Source: an uncultured Desulfovibrio sp. (GTDB lineage Bacteria > Desulfobacterota > Desulfovibrionia > Desulfovibrionales > Desulfovibrionaceae). Taken from it: a stretch of 64,000 nt of DNA. The position numbers and the translations under genes were made by a program. The stretch's first letter is position 1. Every line of letters starts with the position of its first letter. Shown piece after piece: positions 42,502 through 50,596 of this stretch. The notes below the pieces were generated by a model. It saw only the letters and a program-made list of their open reading frames with translations. It made no database searches and had not been told where the DNA came from. The DNA is taken from contig CAJXYU010000004.1 of assembly GCA_913063155.1 (NCBI GenBank), forward strand, positions 248,001 through 312,000. Direction: 5' to 3'.

Positions 42502-42714
42502 ATGAGCGATACACGGACAAAACACGAAATCAGCCTGGATTTGAGTGAATGCAACTGCTGTATGGGATGCATCGACTTGAACCCGGAAATCTTCGGATGG
42601 GACGACAATACAGATCGTCCTTTCCTCATTGCCGGCAAGGCTACAGAGAAGGAAATCCGGGACGCTTTGAGTTGCTGCCCGGGAGACTGTATCTCCCTGT
42701 TGTCCGAAAAATAA
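42502..42714 (+). CDS. Single-cluster [4Fe-4S] ferredoxin
   Basis: A 70-residue acidic ferredoxin. Cys17, Cys20 and Cys23 in CNCCMGC and Cys59 in CCPGDC are the likely cluster ligands, as in Desulfovibrio ferredoxins with one [4Fe-4S] cluster; DLNPEIFGW follows the third Cys as usual. Extra Cys19, Cys58 and Cys63 are unusual and may form a disulfide or allow cluster changes. It diverges from the kinase/ABC operon over a 49-base gap. AAGG precedes the ATG closely. Confidence 0.85.
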   Translation: MSDTRTKHEISLDLSECNCCMGCIDLNPEIFGWDDNTDRPFLIAGKATEKEIRDALSCCPGDCISLLSEK

Positions 42715-42715
42715 G

Positions 42716-43285
42716 TCACTTTTTCTTCGGGCCGGCGGGCGGGCACGCACCCTTGCAGCATGCCCCAAAAAGAAATCCGCTGTAGGTATGGAATATACGG
42801 GTCTGCTTTTCCCGCTGCTCGGCCGTCAACTTCGGCAACTCCGCCGACTCGGCCATTTGCCTTAGTTCTTCCCACGTGGGAACGGCTTCCATACCTTGCT
42901 TGACGCACTCTCCGGATTTCACTTCCAACAAGGCCGCATCCATGGTGTCCGTGGCCACGGCGAAAGGAGCCGGGCCGTTCTCCAAAAGGCGTGCGGCACA
43001 CACGGTCTCCCTTTCATAAGTGGAAATAGCGCCCGAGCAGAATATAAAAAGGAGTAACGGCCGATCCTTTTCATCATAGATGATAAAATCAATCGCCCGG
43101 TCAAACTCCTCCCCGTCGATGGTGTAGGACAATTTTACCTTGGAACGGATCCTGTCCCTGGGATATCCTTTTTCCTCCACCAAAAACTTGGCCAAGGCCT
43201 GACGTATCTCCTCAAAAGTGGTTTCTTCCACTTCCTCACCGGTCAGGTAGTCTCTCAGGGTTCCCCCTAAACTCACTTCATGCAT
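42716..43285 (-). CDS. Orphan HsdR N-terminal-like (HSDR_N_2) protein with Cys-rich tail
   Basis: A 189-residue protein related to the N-terminal nuclease-like domain of type I restriction R subunits. DYLTGEEVEETTFEEIRQAL and LVEEKGYPRDRIRSKVKL match that domain, and IDFIIYDEKDRPLLLF is the region of the PD-(D/E)xK site. The E-x-K that should follow is replaced by FIFCSG, so nuclease activity is doubtful. The C terminus carries CCKGAC and a basic end, a possible metal site. There is no HsdM, HsdS or helicase domain nearby. GAGGG precedes the ATG at 43285. Its stop is 1 base from the convergent ferredoxin stop. Confidence 0.7.
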   Translation of the reverse strand: MHEVSLGGTLRDYLTGEEVEETTFEEIRQALAKFLVEEKGYPRDRIRSKVKLSYTIDGEEFDRAIDFIIYDEKDRPLLLFIFCSGAISTYERETVCAARLLENGPAPFAVATDTMDAALLEVKSGECVKQGMEAVPTWEELRQMAESAELPKLTAEQREKQTRIFHTYSGFLFGACCKGACPPAGPKKK

Positions 43286-43442
43286 CACACGCCCTCTCTT
43301 GGATTCAGTATTTTCTATCCTGATTTCCAATAGTTTTGCAACATTTCTCAAATGTATCACTCAGTCTGGGAGGCATAGAAAGAAGCAATCCCCCCCAAAA
43401 ACGACTGGCAATACTTATGCTTGATTTTCCGCCCGAATCACA

Positions 43443-43461
43443 ATATTGGTCAGACCAATAT
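43443..43461 (+). promoter_or_regulatory. LldR-type operator palindrome
   Basis: ATATTGGTC-A-GACCAATAT is a perfect 19-base palindrome with the TTGGTCnGACCAA core known for FadR/LldR-type GntR regulators. A half site GGACCAAT lies at 43481-43488 at the start codon. TTGATT about 22 bases upstream could be the -35, putting the palindrome over the -10. Confidence 0.8.
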
Positions 43462-43486
43462 ACACAGAAAAGCATAGGTAGGACCA

Positions 43487-44170
43487 ATGCAGAAGTATCG
43501 ATATCAGGAAATAGTTGACCGGATCGAGGCTCTCATCCAGAGCGGAGAGTTGAAAACCGGAGATAAAATCCCTCCGGAAAGGAGCCTTGCCGAAACCTTC
43601 TCGGTTTCGCGCAACTGTGTGCGGGAAGCGATCCGGGCTCTTGCCGAAAAAGGCATTCTTGAAAGCAGGATGGGCAACGGCACCTATGTCCGCAGTTCCG
43701 ATGCGGATGAAATCAAGACAACACTGGCCAAGGCTATCGAGGCACAGAAGGCCAGAATACAGGAAATTTTCGAACTTCGCATGCTGCTGGAACCGCAGAT
43801 AGCTTCTCTTGCGGCCAAGCGCATCAAACCGGAGAGCCTGGACCGCCTCAAAGCCATAGTGCTGGACCAGGGCAGAGCCGCCAAGGATGGGGAAAGCGAG
43901 GCCCATTTGGACGCCCTCTTCCATCAGACCCTGGCCGAGACAGCTGGGAATTCCGTGGTTCTCACGGTCATGAAAACCATCTCAACCCTGCTACAGGACA
44001 CGCGTTCCGAATTCATGCGTCCGCTTCGGCGCAAGGATGTTTCCGTGGATGGGCATCTCAGGATCATCGAGGCTTTGGAAAGAAAGAACCCCCTTGGGGC
44101 TTTCTCGGCCATGAACGACCACATTCGGGACATGAAAATCATCACCTTCCAACAAGACGGAGACGAATGA
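43487..44170 (+). CDS. GntR-family (FadR subfamily) regulator, LldR-like
   Basis: A 227-residue regulator. Residues 1-75 form the GntR winged helix, with GDKIPPERSLAETFSVSRNC and VREAIRALAEKGILE. The C-terminal FCD domain has the metal/ligand His and Asp set in FELRMLLEPQIA, DALFHQTLAE, and DGHLRIIEAL. LldR-type members respond to lactate or related hydroxy acids. It overlaps the transporter gene (ATGATG/TGA) and sits behind a matching palindrome, so it probably represses itself and the two following genes. Confidence 0.87.
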   Translation: MQKYRYQEIVDRIEALIQSGELKTGDKIPPERSLAETFSVSRNCVREAIRALAEKGILESRMGNGTYVRSSDADEIKTTLAKAIEAQKARIQEIFELRMLLEPQIASLAAKRIKPESLDRLKAIVLDQGRAAKDGESEAHLDALFHQTLAETAGNSVVLTVMKTISTLLQDTRSEFMRPLRRKDVSVDGHLRIIEALERKNPLGAFSAMNDHIRDMKIITFQQDGDE

Positions 44171-44967
44171 TGCTTACGATATTCATCACCTACATGATCA
44201 TGGGAGCATTGGCAGGAATACTCGCAGGGCTTCTCGGCATTGGTGGAGGGCTCGTCATCGTGCCGATTCTCTATTTTTGCTTCACTGCCCAAGGAATTCC
44301 CCATGAAGTCATGATGCACTTGGCGCTGGGAACATCCTTAGCCAGCATCATCTTCACCTCCATTTCCAGCTGTCTGGCGCACCATAAACGTGGTGCGGTC
44401 CAATGGGACATCTTCAAAAAAATCGTCATAGGCATCCTGATAGGCACCTTTGCCGGCAGCTGCATCGCCTCGGCCCTGCCCACCAACTTCCTCAAAGGAT
44501 TCTTCGGAATCTTTCTTTATTTCGTGGCCTACCAGATGCTCACAGGCAAAAAGCCCAAACCCAAAAGAACCATCCCCGGCCCCCTGCCCATGTTCGGTAT
44601 CGGTAACGTCATCGGCATCTTTTCCGCACTGGTGGGCATCGGCGGCGGCACCTTGTGCGTACCTTTCATGGCTTGGTGCAACATTCCCATCCACACTGCC
44701 ATCGGCACGGCGGCCGCGATCGGGCTGCCCATAGCCCTTTCCGGGACGGCCGGCTTCATCTACACTGGATGGAATGCGGCCAACCTGCCGGACTGGTCCC
44801 TGGGCTATGTATATCTCCCGGCTCTACTGGGCATTGTGTGTATGAGTGTCCTGACCGCACCTCTGGGCGTCCGGCTGGCTCACAGCCTGCCCGTGCATAG
44901 GTTGAAGAAGGTTTTTGCAATCCTGCTGATCATTGTCGGCTCCAGAATGTTGTGGAGCCTGTTCTAA
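44167..44967 (+). CDS. TSUP-family (TauE/SafE) membrane transporter
   Basis: A 266-residue inner membrane protein with eight helices in two similar halves, each starting with a GLLGIGGGLVIVPIL-like motif (about residue 17) and ALVGIGGGTLCVPFMAW (about residue 152). TSUP carriers export or import small anions such as sulfite, sulfoacetate, taurine breakdown products or organic acids. Between a hydroxy-acid regulator and a hydroxy-acid enzyme, lactate or glycolate transport is the best guess. The start overlaps the regulator stop. Confidence 0.83.
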   Translation: MMLTIFITYMIMGALAGILAGLLGIGGGLVIVPILYFCFTAQGIPHEVMMHLALGTSLASIIFTSISSCLAHHKRGAVQWDIFKKIVIGILIGTFAGSCIASALPTNFLKGFFGIFLYFVAYQMLTGKKPKPKRTIPGPLPMFGIGNVIGIFSALVGIGGGTLCVPFMAWCNIPIHTAIGTAAAIGLPIALSGTAGFIYTGWNAANLPDWSLGYVYLPALLGIVCMSVLTAPLGVRLAHSLPVHRLKKVFAILLIIVGSRMLWSLF

Positions 44968-44988
44968 TACTCAAGTGGAGAATTTATC

Positions 44989-46014
44989 ATGAAAGAAGTT
45001 CGCGACAATGCCCGCAAGTTGATGAAAGGCTTCTGCAGGGTCTGCCCCGTCTGCGACGGCAAGGCATGTGCAGGGGAAGTGCCCGGCATGGGTGGCATAG
45101 GAACCGGCAGTGCCTTCATGCGCAACGTCACTTCGCTCCGGGAAGTGACACTGAACATGCGCCTGCTGCATGATGTCACAGATCCGGATCCGTCCACCAG
45201 CATCCTGGGAATAAACCTTTCCATGCCGGTCATGGCCGCTCCCATCGGCGGCGTGTCCTTCAATATGGGCGGAAGCATGGAAGAAAACGAATACGTGGAC
45301 GCCGTTCTTGGAGGCTGCCAGGACGCCGGGGTCATCGGTTGTACGGGTGACGGAGTTCCAGAATTCATTCATAAAAGCGCCTTCGACGGCATAACTCAAT
45401 TGACCGGACACGGCATCCCGTTCATCAAACCCTGGGAAGGCGATGAATTCGAGGAAAAACTGGACATGGCCGCCAAGACCGGCTGTTCGGTAATGGGGAT
45501 GGACATCGACGCCGCGGGCCTCATAACCCTCCGCCTCATGGGCCGCCCGGTTTCCCCAAAGACACCGGAACAACTCAAGGATGTGGTTGAACTGGTACAC
45601 GGCAAGGGCCTCAAATTCATCCTGAAAGGCGTCATGGACCCCGAAGAGGCCGTTACCGCTGCAGAGGCCGGAGTGGACGGCATCGTGGTCTCCAACCATG
45701 GCGGACGCGTACTGGACCATACCCCCGGGGCTGCTGAGGTGCTCACCGACATAGCAGAAGAGGTCAAGGGCGACGTTGTGATCATGGCGGACGGAGGCGT
45801 GCGCGACGGGTTCGACGTGCTCAAGATGGTCGCACTGGGTGCGGACTGTGTACTCATCGGCCGCCCCTTCTGCTACGCCGCCATCGGCGGCGGCCGTGAA
45901 GGCGTCGCCAAATATCTGGAGTCGGTCATGGCTCAACTCAAACAATCCATGGTGCTTACCGGCTGTCAGGACATCCAATCCGTCGGCCTCAACATTCTGC
46001 ACGACGCATATTAA
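44989..46014 (+). CDS. FMN-dependent alpha-hydroxy-acid oxidizing protein
   Basis: A 341-residue TIM-barrel flavoprotein of the LldD/lactate oxidase/glycolate oxidase family. MPVMAAPIGGVSF opens the barrel, IVVSNHGGRVLDH contains the catalytic His and Arg, and VIMADGGVRDG and VLIGRPFCYA bind FMN phosphate. The N terminus carries a Cys-rich segment FCRVCPVCDGKACAGEVPGM that is absent from classical LldD and seen in anaerobe relatives, perhaps for a metal or cluster. It should oxidise a 2-hydroxy acid such as lactate. AAGTGGAG precedes the ATG; a terminator follows. Confidence 0.85.
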   Translation: MKEVRDNARKLMKGFCRVCPVCDGKACAGEVPGMGGIGTGSAFMRNVTSLREVTLNMRLLHDVTDPDPSTSILGINLSMPVMAAPIGGVSFNMGGSMEENEYVDAVLGGCQDAGVIGCTGDGVPEFIHKSAFDGITQLTGHGIPFIKPWEGDEFEEKLDMAAKTGCSVMGMDIDAAGLITLRLMGRPVSPKTPEQLKDVVELVHGKGLKFILKGVMDPEEAVTAAEAGVDGIVVSNHGGRVLDHTPGAAEVLTDIAEEVKGDVVIMADGGVRDGFDVLKMVALGADCVLIGRPFCYAAIGGGREGVAKYLESVMAQLKQSMVLTGCQDIQSVGLNILHDAY

Positions 46015-46019
46015 ACAAA

Positions 46020-46050
46020 AAGGGGAGGCCCAAACGGGCCTCCCCTTCTC
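46020..46050. terminator. Bidirectional terminator after the FMN enzyme gene
   Basis: A 12-bp stem AAGGGGAGGCCC (46020-46031) / GGGCCTCCCCTT (46036-46047), with A residues before and pyrimidines after. Confidence 0.85.
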
Positions 46051-46063
46051 TCTCTTCGGCTGC

Positions 46064-47395
46064 CTACTGAACCACCGAGGAATGAAATGCGTATTTTTCC
46101 CGTCCCTTGCCTTTGGAGGAATACATCGCCGCATCCGCCCGGCTCAAAAGGTTGGCTGCATCGTCTCCGTCCTGGGGAAACAGACTGATTCCGATTGTCG
46201 CCCCCACAGCCATTTCATGACCGTTTACCGTAAAAGGCTTTTCGACCGCCCTGAGAATCTCCTCCGCCACTATGCTCACGTTGGTCACATCCTCCACCCG
46301 CTCCAGCAACACACCGAACTCATCCCCGCCAATACGGGCAAATGTGTCTGCTGCGCGCACTCTTCGCTGGCACCGCTCCGCCACCTTCTGCAACAACTTG
46401 TCTCCAGCGCTGTGACCATAGCTGTCGTTGACCACCTTGAAACGGTCCAAATCTACAAACAGAACGGCCAGCATAGTTTGGTAACGTTTGGCCGATTCTA
46501 TGGCATGCTCCAACCTGTCAAAAAAAACATGTCGGTTGGGTACACCGGTCAGGCTGTCTATGGCCGCCAGGTGGCGCAACTCCATCTCCTGCCTCTTTCT
46601 CCGGGTAATATCCTCCACCACTCCTTCGATGAAATCAGTGCCGTCTGCACCTTGCACGAGCCGGGAACTCTCGGAAAGCCAACAAATATCGCCGTCACGT
46701 TTCCGGCCTCTATATTCATAGTTGGAAACATAGCCGTCGCGGCGTAAATTGCCGAAATAACGCTGACGCTGTTCCCCATCACACATGACCCGATTGGCCA
46801 GCCCGGTAACGCCCACGACCTCCCCGACCGTGTCATAGCCCAATATCTTAAGCAGAGCCGGGTTGACCTCAAGAAATGTCCCATCCAAGGTGGATTGAAA
46901 AATGCCTTCCACAGCGCGCTCGAAAATATTCCTGTACTTTTCTTCCGCCTCGCGCAGGGCGCGTTGCGCCTTGATGCGCTCCGTAATTTCACGTTCAAGC
47001 AGGACCTTCTGCGCATGCAGCTCCAAAAATATCTGAACCTTGCTTTTAAGCGTCTGCATGTCCACGGGCCGGAACAAGTAATCCACGGCGCCCGAGGCAT
47101 ATCCCTGCTTGACATTTTCCTGATCCTGAAAAATCGCGGTAATGAATATGATGGGCACATGCCTGCCGTTATCCAGGTCTTTGATGGCCAAGGCGGTTTC
47201 GTATCCGTTTATCTCGGGCATTTGGATATCCAGCAAAATCAGCGCGAATTGGTGCTGCTTTACCAATTCTATTGCTTCCAGACCGCTTTTTGCCAAATGG
47301 ACGGTACAATCCTCCTGGGAAATGAGGTGATCCATCAGGACGAGATTGGCTTGGGAGTCATCGACGACAAGCACCTTGTGTTCTTTCTCTGGCAT
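46064..47395 (-). CDS. Response regulator with PAS and GGDEF domains (diguanylate cyclase)
   Basis: A 443-residue cytoplasmic protein: receiver domain (about 5-125, phosphosite Asp in ALILLDIQMPEING), a short coiled linker, PAS domain (about 155-270), and GGDEF domain (about 275-440). The active site is intact as RIGGDEFGV, and RAAD five residues before it is a good inhibitory I-site, so it should make c-di-GMP with product control after phosphorylation. The ATG at 47395 has AGGGGAGG upstream; a longer frame to 47461 lacks such a site. No kinase is adjacent. Confidence 0.9.
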   Translation of the reverse strand: MPEKEHKVLVVDDSQANLVLMDHLISQEDCTVHLAKSGLEAIELVKQHQFALILLDIQMPEINGYETALAIKDLDNGRHVPIIFITAIFQDQENVKQGYASGAVDYLFRPVDMQTLKSKVQIFLELHAQKVLLEREITERIKAQRALREAEEKYRNIFERAVEGIFQSTLDGTFLEVNPALLKILGYDTVGEVVGVTGLANRVMCDGEQRQRYFGNLRRDGYVSNYEYRGRKRDGDICWLSESSRLVQGADGTDFIEGVVEDITRRKRQEMELRHLAAIDSLTGVPNRHVFFDRLEHAIESAKRYQTMLAVLFVDLDRFKVVNDSYGHSAGDKLLQKVAERCQRRVRAADTFARIGGDEFGVLLERVEDVTNVSIVAEEILRAVEKPFTVNGHEMAVGATIGISLFPQDGDDAANLLSRADAAMYSSKGKGREKYAFHSSVVQ

Positions 47396-47677
47396 ATATT
47401 CACCTCCCCTTGAATACCCCGGCCCAGCATCGGCATCCCCCGACGTTTTTTTGAATAGCAATCATCGATATCCAAAACAAAACGCAACAAAGAGAGGAGA
47501 AAAGAACCCTTGAAAATGAACGAAAAATAATCATTTGCTTTTTATCTATAAATACCAACATATAGAAACGATTTTCCACAACATTATAAACAACTGTTCA
47601 TATCAAATCGGCTCCTGTTCTTAAATTCGCACCTCCGCTCCCGGCATTCGCAACTTAGATCCGCATAATGTTCGCAG
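47396..47677. other. Intergenic region without recognised gene
   Basis: This AT-rich gap holds upstream sequence of the cyclase gene on the minus strand and, at its right end, the start of the UDP-glucuronate decarboxylase promoter. I find no open frame, RNA gene or strong inverted repeat in it. Confidence 0.5.
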
Positions 47678-47706
47678 TTGACGTCTCGACTTGCTTGCTG
47701 CATAAC
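47678..47706 (+). promoter_or_regulatory. Promoter directly before the decarboxylase start codon
   Basis: TTGACG (47678-47683), 17 bases, CATAAC (47701-47706). Transcription would start at about 47713, and the ATG is at 47714, so the mRNA would be leaderless; no ribosome site is visible before the ATG. Confidence 0.55.
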
Positions 47707-47713
47707 CAACCCC

Positions 47714-48658
47714 ATGGAAACCAAGACTATTCTCGTTACCGGCGGCAGCGGCTTCCTGGGTTCACACCTGTGCGAACGTCTGCTTGACAGAGGGCATGAA
47801 GTGCTCTGTGTGGACAACTTCTTTACTGGGAACAAGTCCAACATATACCATCTGCACGCCAATCCAAGATTCGAAATTTTACGGCACGACATCACATTTC
47901 CCCTCTATGTGGAAGCCGACGAAATCTTCAACTTGGCTTGCCCGGCCTCGCCCATCCACTACCAGTTCGACCCGGTACAGACCACCAAGACCTCCGTCCA
48001 TGGCGCAATCAACATGCTGGGATTGGCCAAACGGGTCAAAGCCAAGATCCTGCAGGCCTCCACGTCGGAAGTGTACGGAGACCCGAAAATCCACCCGCAA
48101 ACCGAAGGTTACTGGGGCAATGTGAATCCCATCGGTCCTCGTGCCTGCTATGACGAAGGAAAACGTTGCGCCGAGACTTTGTTCTTCGACTACAATCGCC
48201 AACACAAGCTGCGCATCAAGGTGGCCCGCATCTTCAACACCTATGGCCCCCGCATGGCCATGAACGACGGACGCGTGGTTTCCAATTTCATCGTCCAAGC
48301 TCTCAGGGGGGAGGACATCACGGTTTACGGGAAGGGAGAACAGACACGCAGCTTCTGCTATGTGGACGACTTGGTGGAGGGATTACTCCGGCTCATGGAT
48401 ACTCCCGACGACTTCACCGGCCCCATGAACCTTGGAAACCCGGGAGAGTTCACCATTCTTGAACTGGCTGAGACCATCATCCGCCTCACTGACACGAAAT
48501 CCAGGATTGTTTTCAAACCGTTGCCTGTCAACGATCCCATGCAACGCCAGCCGGACATTTCCCGGGCCAAGGAAAGCATCGATTGGACCCCCACCGTGCC
48601 GTTGGAAGAAGGACTCAAAAGTACGATTTCCTACTTCCAGAAGCTCCTCGAAAAGTAA
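47714..48658 (+). CDS. UDP-glucuronate decarboxylase-like SDR (UDP-xylose synthase type)
   Basis: A 314-residue extended short-chain dehydrogenase. The NAD site is [18 protein letters not shown], followed by [18 protein letters not shown] and TSEVYGDP. The catalytic Tyr-x3-Lys is YDEGKR in [14 protein letters not shown], and [10 protein letters not shown] is also typical of UXS-type enzymes that turn UDP-glucuronate into UDP-xylose or the 4-keto intermediate. It should supply a sugar for the envelope glycans made by the glycosyltransferases nearby. A TTG at 47678 is a less likely start because it lies inside the promoter. Confidence 0.85.
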   Translation: METKTILVTGGSGFLGSHLCERLLDRGHEVLCVDNFFTGNKSNIYHLHANPRFEILRHDITFPLYVEADEIFNLACPASPIHYQFDPVQTTKTSVHGAINMLGLAKRVKAKILQASTSEVYGDPKIHPQTEGYWGNVNPIGPRACYDEGKRCAETLFFDYNRQHKLRIKVARIFNTYGPRMAMNDGRVVSNFIVQALRGEDITVYGKGEQTRSFCYVDDLVEGLLRLMDTPDDFTGPMNLGNPGEFTILELAETIIRLTDTKSRIVFKPLPVNDPMQRQPDISRAKESIDWTPTVPLEEGLKSTISYFQKLLEK

Positions 48659-48684
48659 AAAAAGGTCACCTTGAGTGACCTTTT
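48657..48684. terminator. Bidirectional terminator after the decarboxylase gene
   Basis: A 10-bp stem AAAAGGTCAC (48660-48669) / GTGACCTTTT (48675-48684) with loop CTTGA, preceded by further A residues. Confidence 0.82.
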
Positions 48685-48737
48685 CCTACCTCAACTCAAA
48701 ATCCGGAACCGCCCACACACGTTCCGGCAGCTCTGGT

Positions 48738-49883
48738 TCAAGGGCATTGCCTTTTCTTTTCCAGATGTTCCTCAATAAGCGCTAGATACGGCTCCAGGCC
48801 ACAGGGCACATCATCCGGCCAGGAGAACGACTCCGGCGCCGGCTCTCTTGCAACCTCTTCCAGTAACCGGGCGATGGCTGCATGATCATCGGGATCTGGA
48901 AAAACCCAACGATCAGGCAGGAAGTAGGAACTGCCGTTCATGACGCTGGACAGCACCTTGTTACCGCAGGCCAAAGCCTCCAGCACGGCATTGGAGCAGG
49001 CGTCAAAAAAGGAGGCGAGAATGAAAATGTCCCCGGTGCGATAGAAGGAAGGCATATCGTCGACTTTGCCCAAAAAGCTGACCCGGTCGGCTACGCCCAG
49101 CTTCCTGGCCAAAGCCAGATAAGACTTCGGATTACGCCCACCAGCCACATGAAGTTTAAAATGGGGAGGAAGCTGGGAAAGCGCCGTGAGCAACTGTCGT
49201 ATGCCCTTAAGCATGAAGTTGGTTCCGGCGGTGGTAATGAGCACATCCTGCGGGGAAAGACCGGCCGCAGACCGCAGGCGCTCCCGATCCTCGCTACTTG
49301 GCGGCGAAAATCGTTCAAGATCTGGCTTGTTGTAGATCACCCGTACCCTGTCCCGTCCCAAAGTGGGATACTGCCTGGCGATAAGGTCGCGCACGAAATG
49401 AGAGACCGCCACAACGGTCATGCTGCGCTTCATGCGCATGGAGTCGATGTGGGCTATAAGATTTGATGCGGGAGACAACCGTCTGCGCAGGGCTTTGACC
49501 AGGCGAGAACAGCCTTTGGGCCAAGCAAGAATGGACAATTTATTGAAGGTCTTTAGCGGGCATCCGCCAATACGCAAAATATCCTGGTTCACGGTATTGC
49601 CCAAACCGAGTACAAGATCATACCTGTTTCTACGGCACACTCTGTCCGCAGCCCAGGCGAACCAGAACACCTTGAATGCCCGAAAAACGCCGAAACGCCC
49701 CACCACCACAGGGCGAACCCCATGCGGAGGCTCTTCCTCCCCCCGGGCGCAAACGAAATCAACGGCATACCCTGCCTCTGCCAGAGCACCGCTCAACCGC
49801 CAAGCGAAACCTTCGGCGCCGCCATAACGGCCCAGGCGGGGCATGACAATGGCGATACGGGCTTGTACATCGGTTTTATTCAT
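48738..49883 (-). CDS. Glycosyltransferase family 4
   Basis: A 381-residue GT-B enzyme resembling WaaG-type LPS glucosyltransferases. The start RIAIVMPRLGRYGGAEGFAW, the middle VVAVSHFVRDLI, and in the donor domain FLGKVDDMPSFYRTGDIFIL and ACSNAVLEALACG with the usual Glu contacts support this. It transfers a sugar from a nucleotide donor to an envelope acceptor. AGGA precedes the ATG at 49883; an ATG 27 bases earlier has no site. It is a single gene convergent to the decarboxylase. Confidence 0.85.
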   Translation of the reverse strand: MNKTDVQARIAIVMPRLGRYGGAEGFAWRLSGALAEAGYAVDFVCARGEEEPPHGVRPVVVGRFGVFRAFKVFWFAWAADRVCRRNRYDLVLGLGNTVNQDILRIGGCPLKTFNKLSILAWPKGCSRLVKALRRRLSPASNLIAHIDSMRMKRSMTVVAVSHFVRDLIARQYPTLGRDRVRVIYNKPDLERFSPPSSEDRERLRSAAGLSPQDVLITTAGTNFMLKGIRQLLTALSQLPPHFKLHVAGGRNPKSYLALARKLGVADRVSFLGKVDDMPSFYRTGDIFILASFFDACSNAVLEALACGNKVLSSVMNGSSYFLPDRWVFPDPDDHAAIARLLEEVAREPAPESFSWPDDVPCGLEPYLALIEEHLEKKRQCP

Positions 49884-49993
49884 AAAATTCCTGACAACCG
49901 TTTGAATCATTTTTCAATATTTATCAAGCCTCGGGCCATTGCCCAGCACAAAAAAGCTCTGTATGAGACGTAAAACATCGAAACGGAGGCGTA

Positions 49994-50596
49994 ATGTTTT
50001 TCCAAACACCGGCTTTTGACATCTATTTGCTGACTCTCATCAATCAACAGCTCAAGAACCCGTTCTTCGACTCGATAATGCCGGTGATTTCCAATCCAGC
50101 AATCCTATATGCTCTGTTGCTGCCGCTCCTGATCTGGACCTGGCGCAAATACGGAAAAAAGCAGATCATTCTCGTCCTGGTACTTCTAGCCGGCGTGGGG
50201 ATGGCGGACTTGGGAACCAACCTCGTCAAAAAATCCATCAAACGCGTCCGTCCCCTCAACGCCTTGCCCAGCGTCTATTTTCAGGAAAACGGGCAATGGG
50301 TCCAGCGTCCCTCCGACTTTGTACGAACCAAAGAGCACGGCACCTCCTACCCTTCTGCCCATGCGGCCAACACCATGTGCATCGCCTTGCTGGCCATGGC
50401 CTTCTGGCCGAGGCTGAAAAAATGGCCTCTGCTGCTGCCGCTGCTGGTGGGGTATTCCAGGATATATCTCGGCAAGCACTACCCCCTGGATGTCATTGCA
50501 GGTTGGCTCTTCGGCCTGGTCACCGCAGGAACGGCCTGGCTGCTCTGGAGTTATGTGGTCGAACCTTTGATCGACGCTCGGAGAAACAAAAGCTAG
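49994..50596 (+). CDS. PAP2-family membrane phosphatase
   Basis: A 200-residue inner membrane protein with about five helices. It has the three PAP2 motifs: KKSIKRVRP (KxxxxxxRP), TSYPSAHAAN (PSGH-like with Ala for Gly), and YSRIYLGKHYPLDV (SRxxxxxHxxxD). The family hydrolyses lipid phosphates such as undecaprenyl pyrophosphate or phosphatidylglycerophosphate, or removes phosphates from lipid A. CGGAGG precedes the ATG. Its stop overlaps by 4 bases the stop of the convergent gene. Confidence 0.88.
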   Translation: MFFQTPAFDIYLLTLINQQLKNPFFDSIMPVISNPAILYALLLPLLIWTWRKYGKKQIILVLVLLAGVGMADLGTNLVKKSIKRVRPLNALPSVYFQENGQWVQRPSDFVRTKEHGTSYPSAHAANTMCIALLAMAFWPRLKKWPLLLPLLVGYSRIYLGKHYPLDVIAGWLFGLVTAGTAWLLWSYVVEPLIDARRNKS

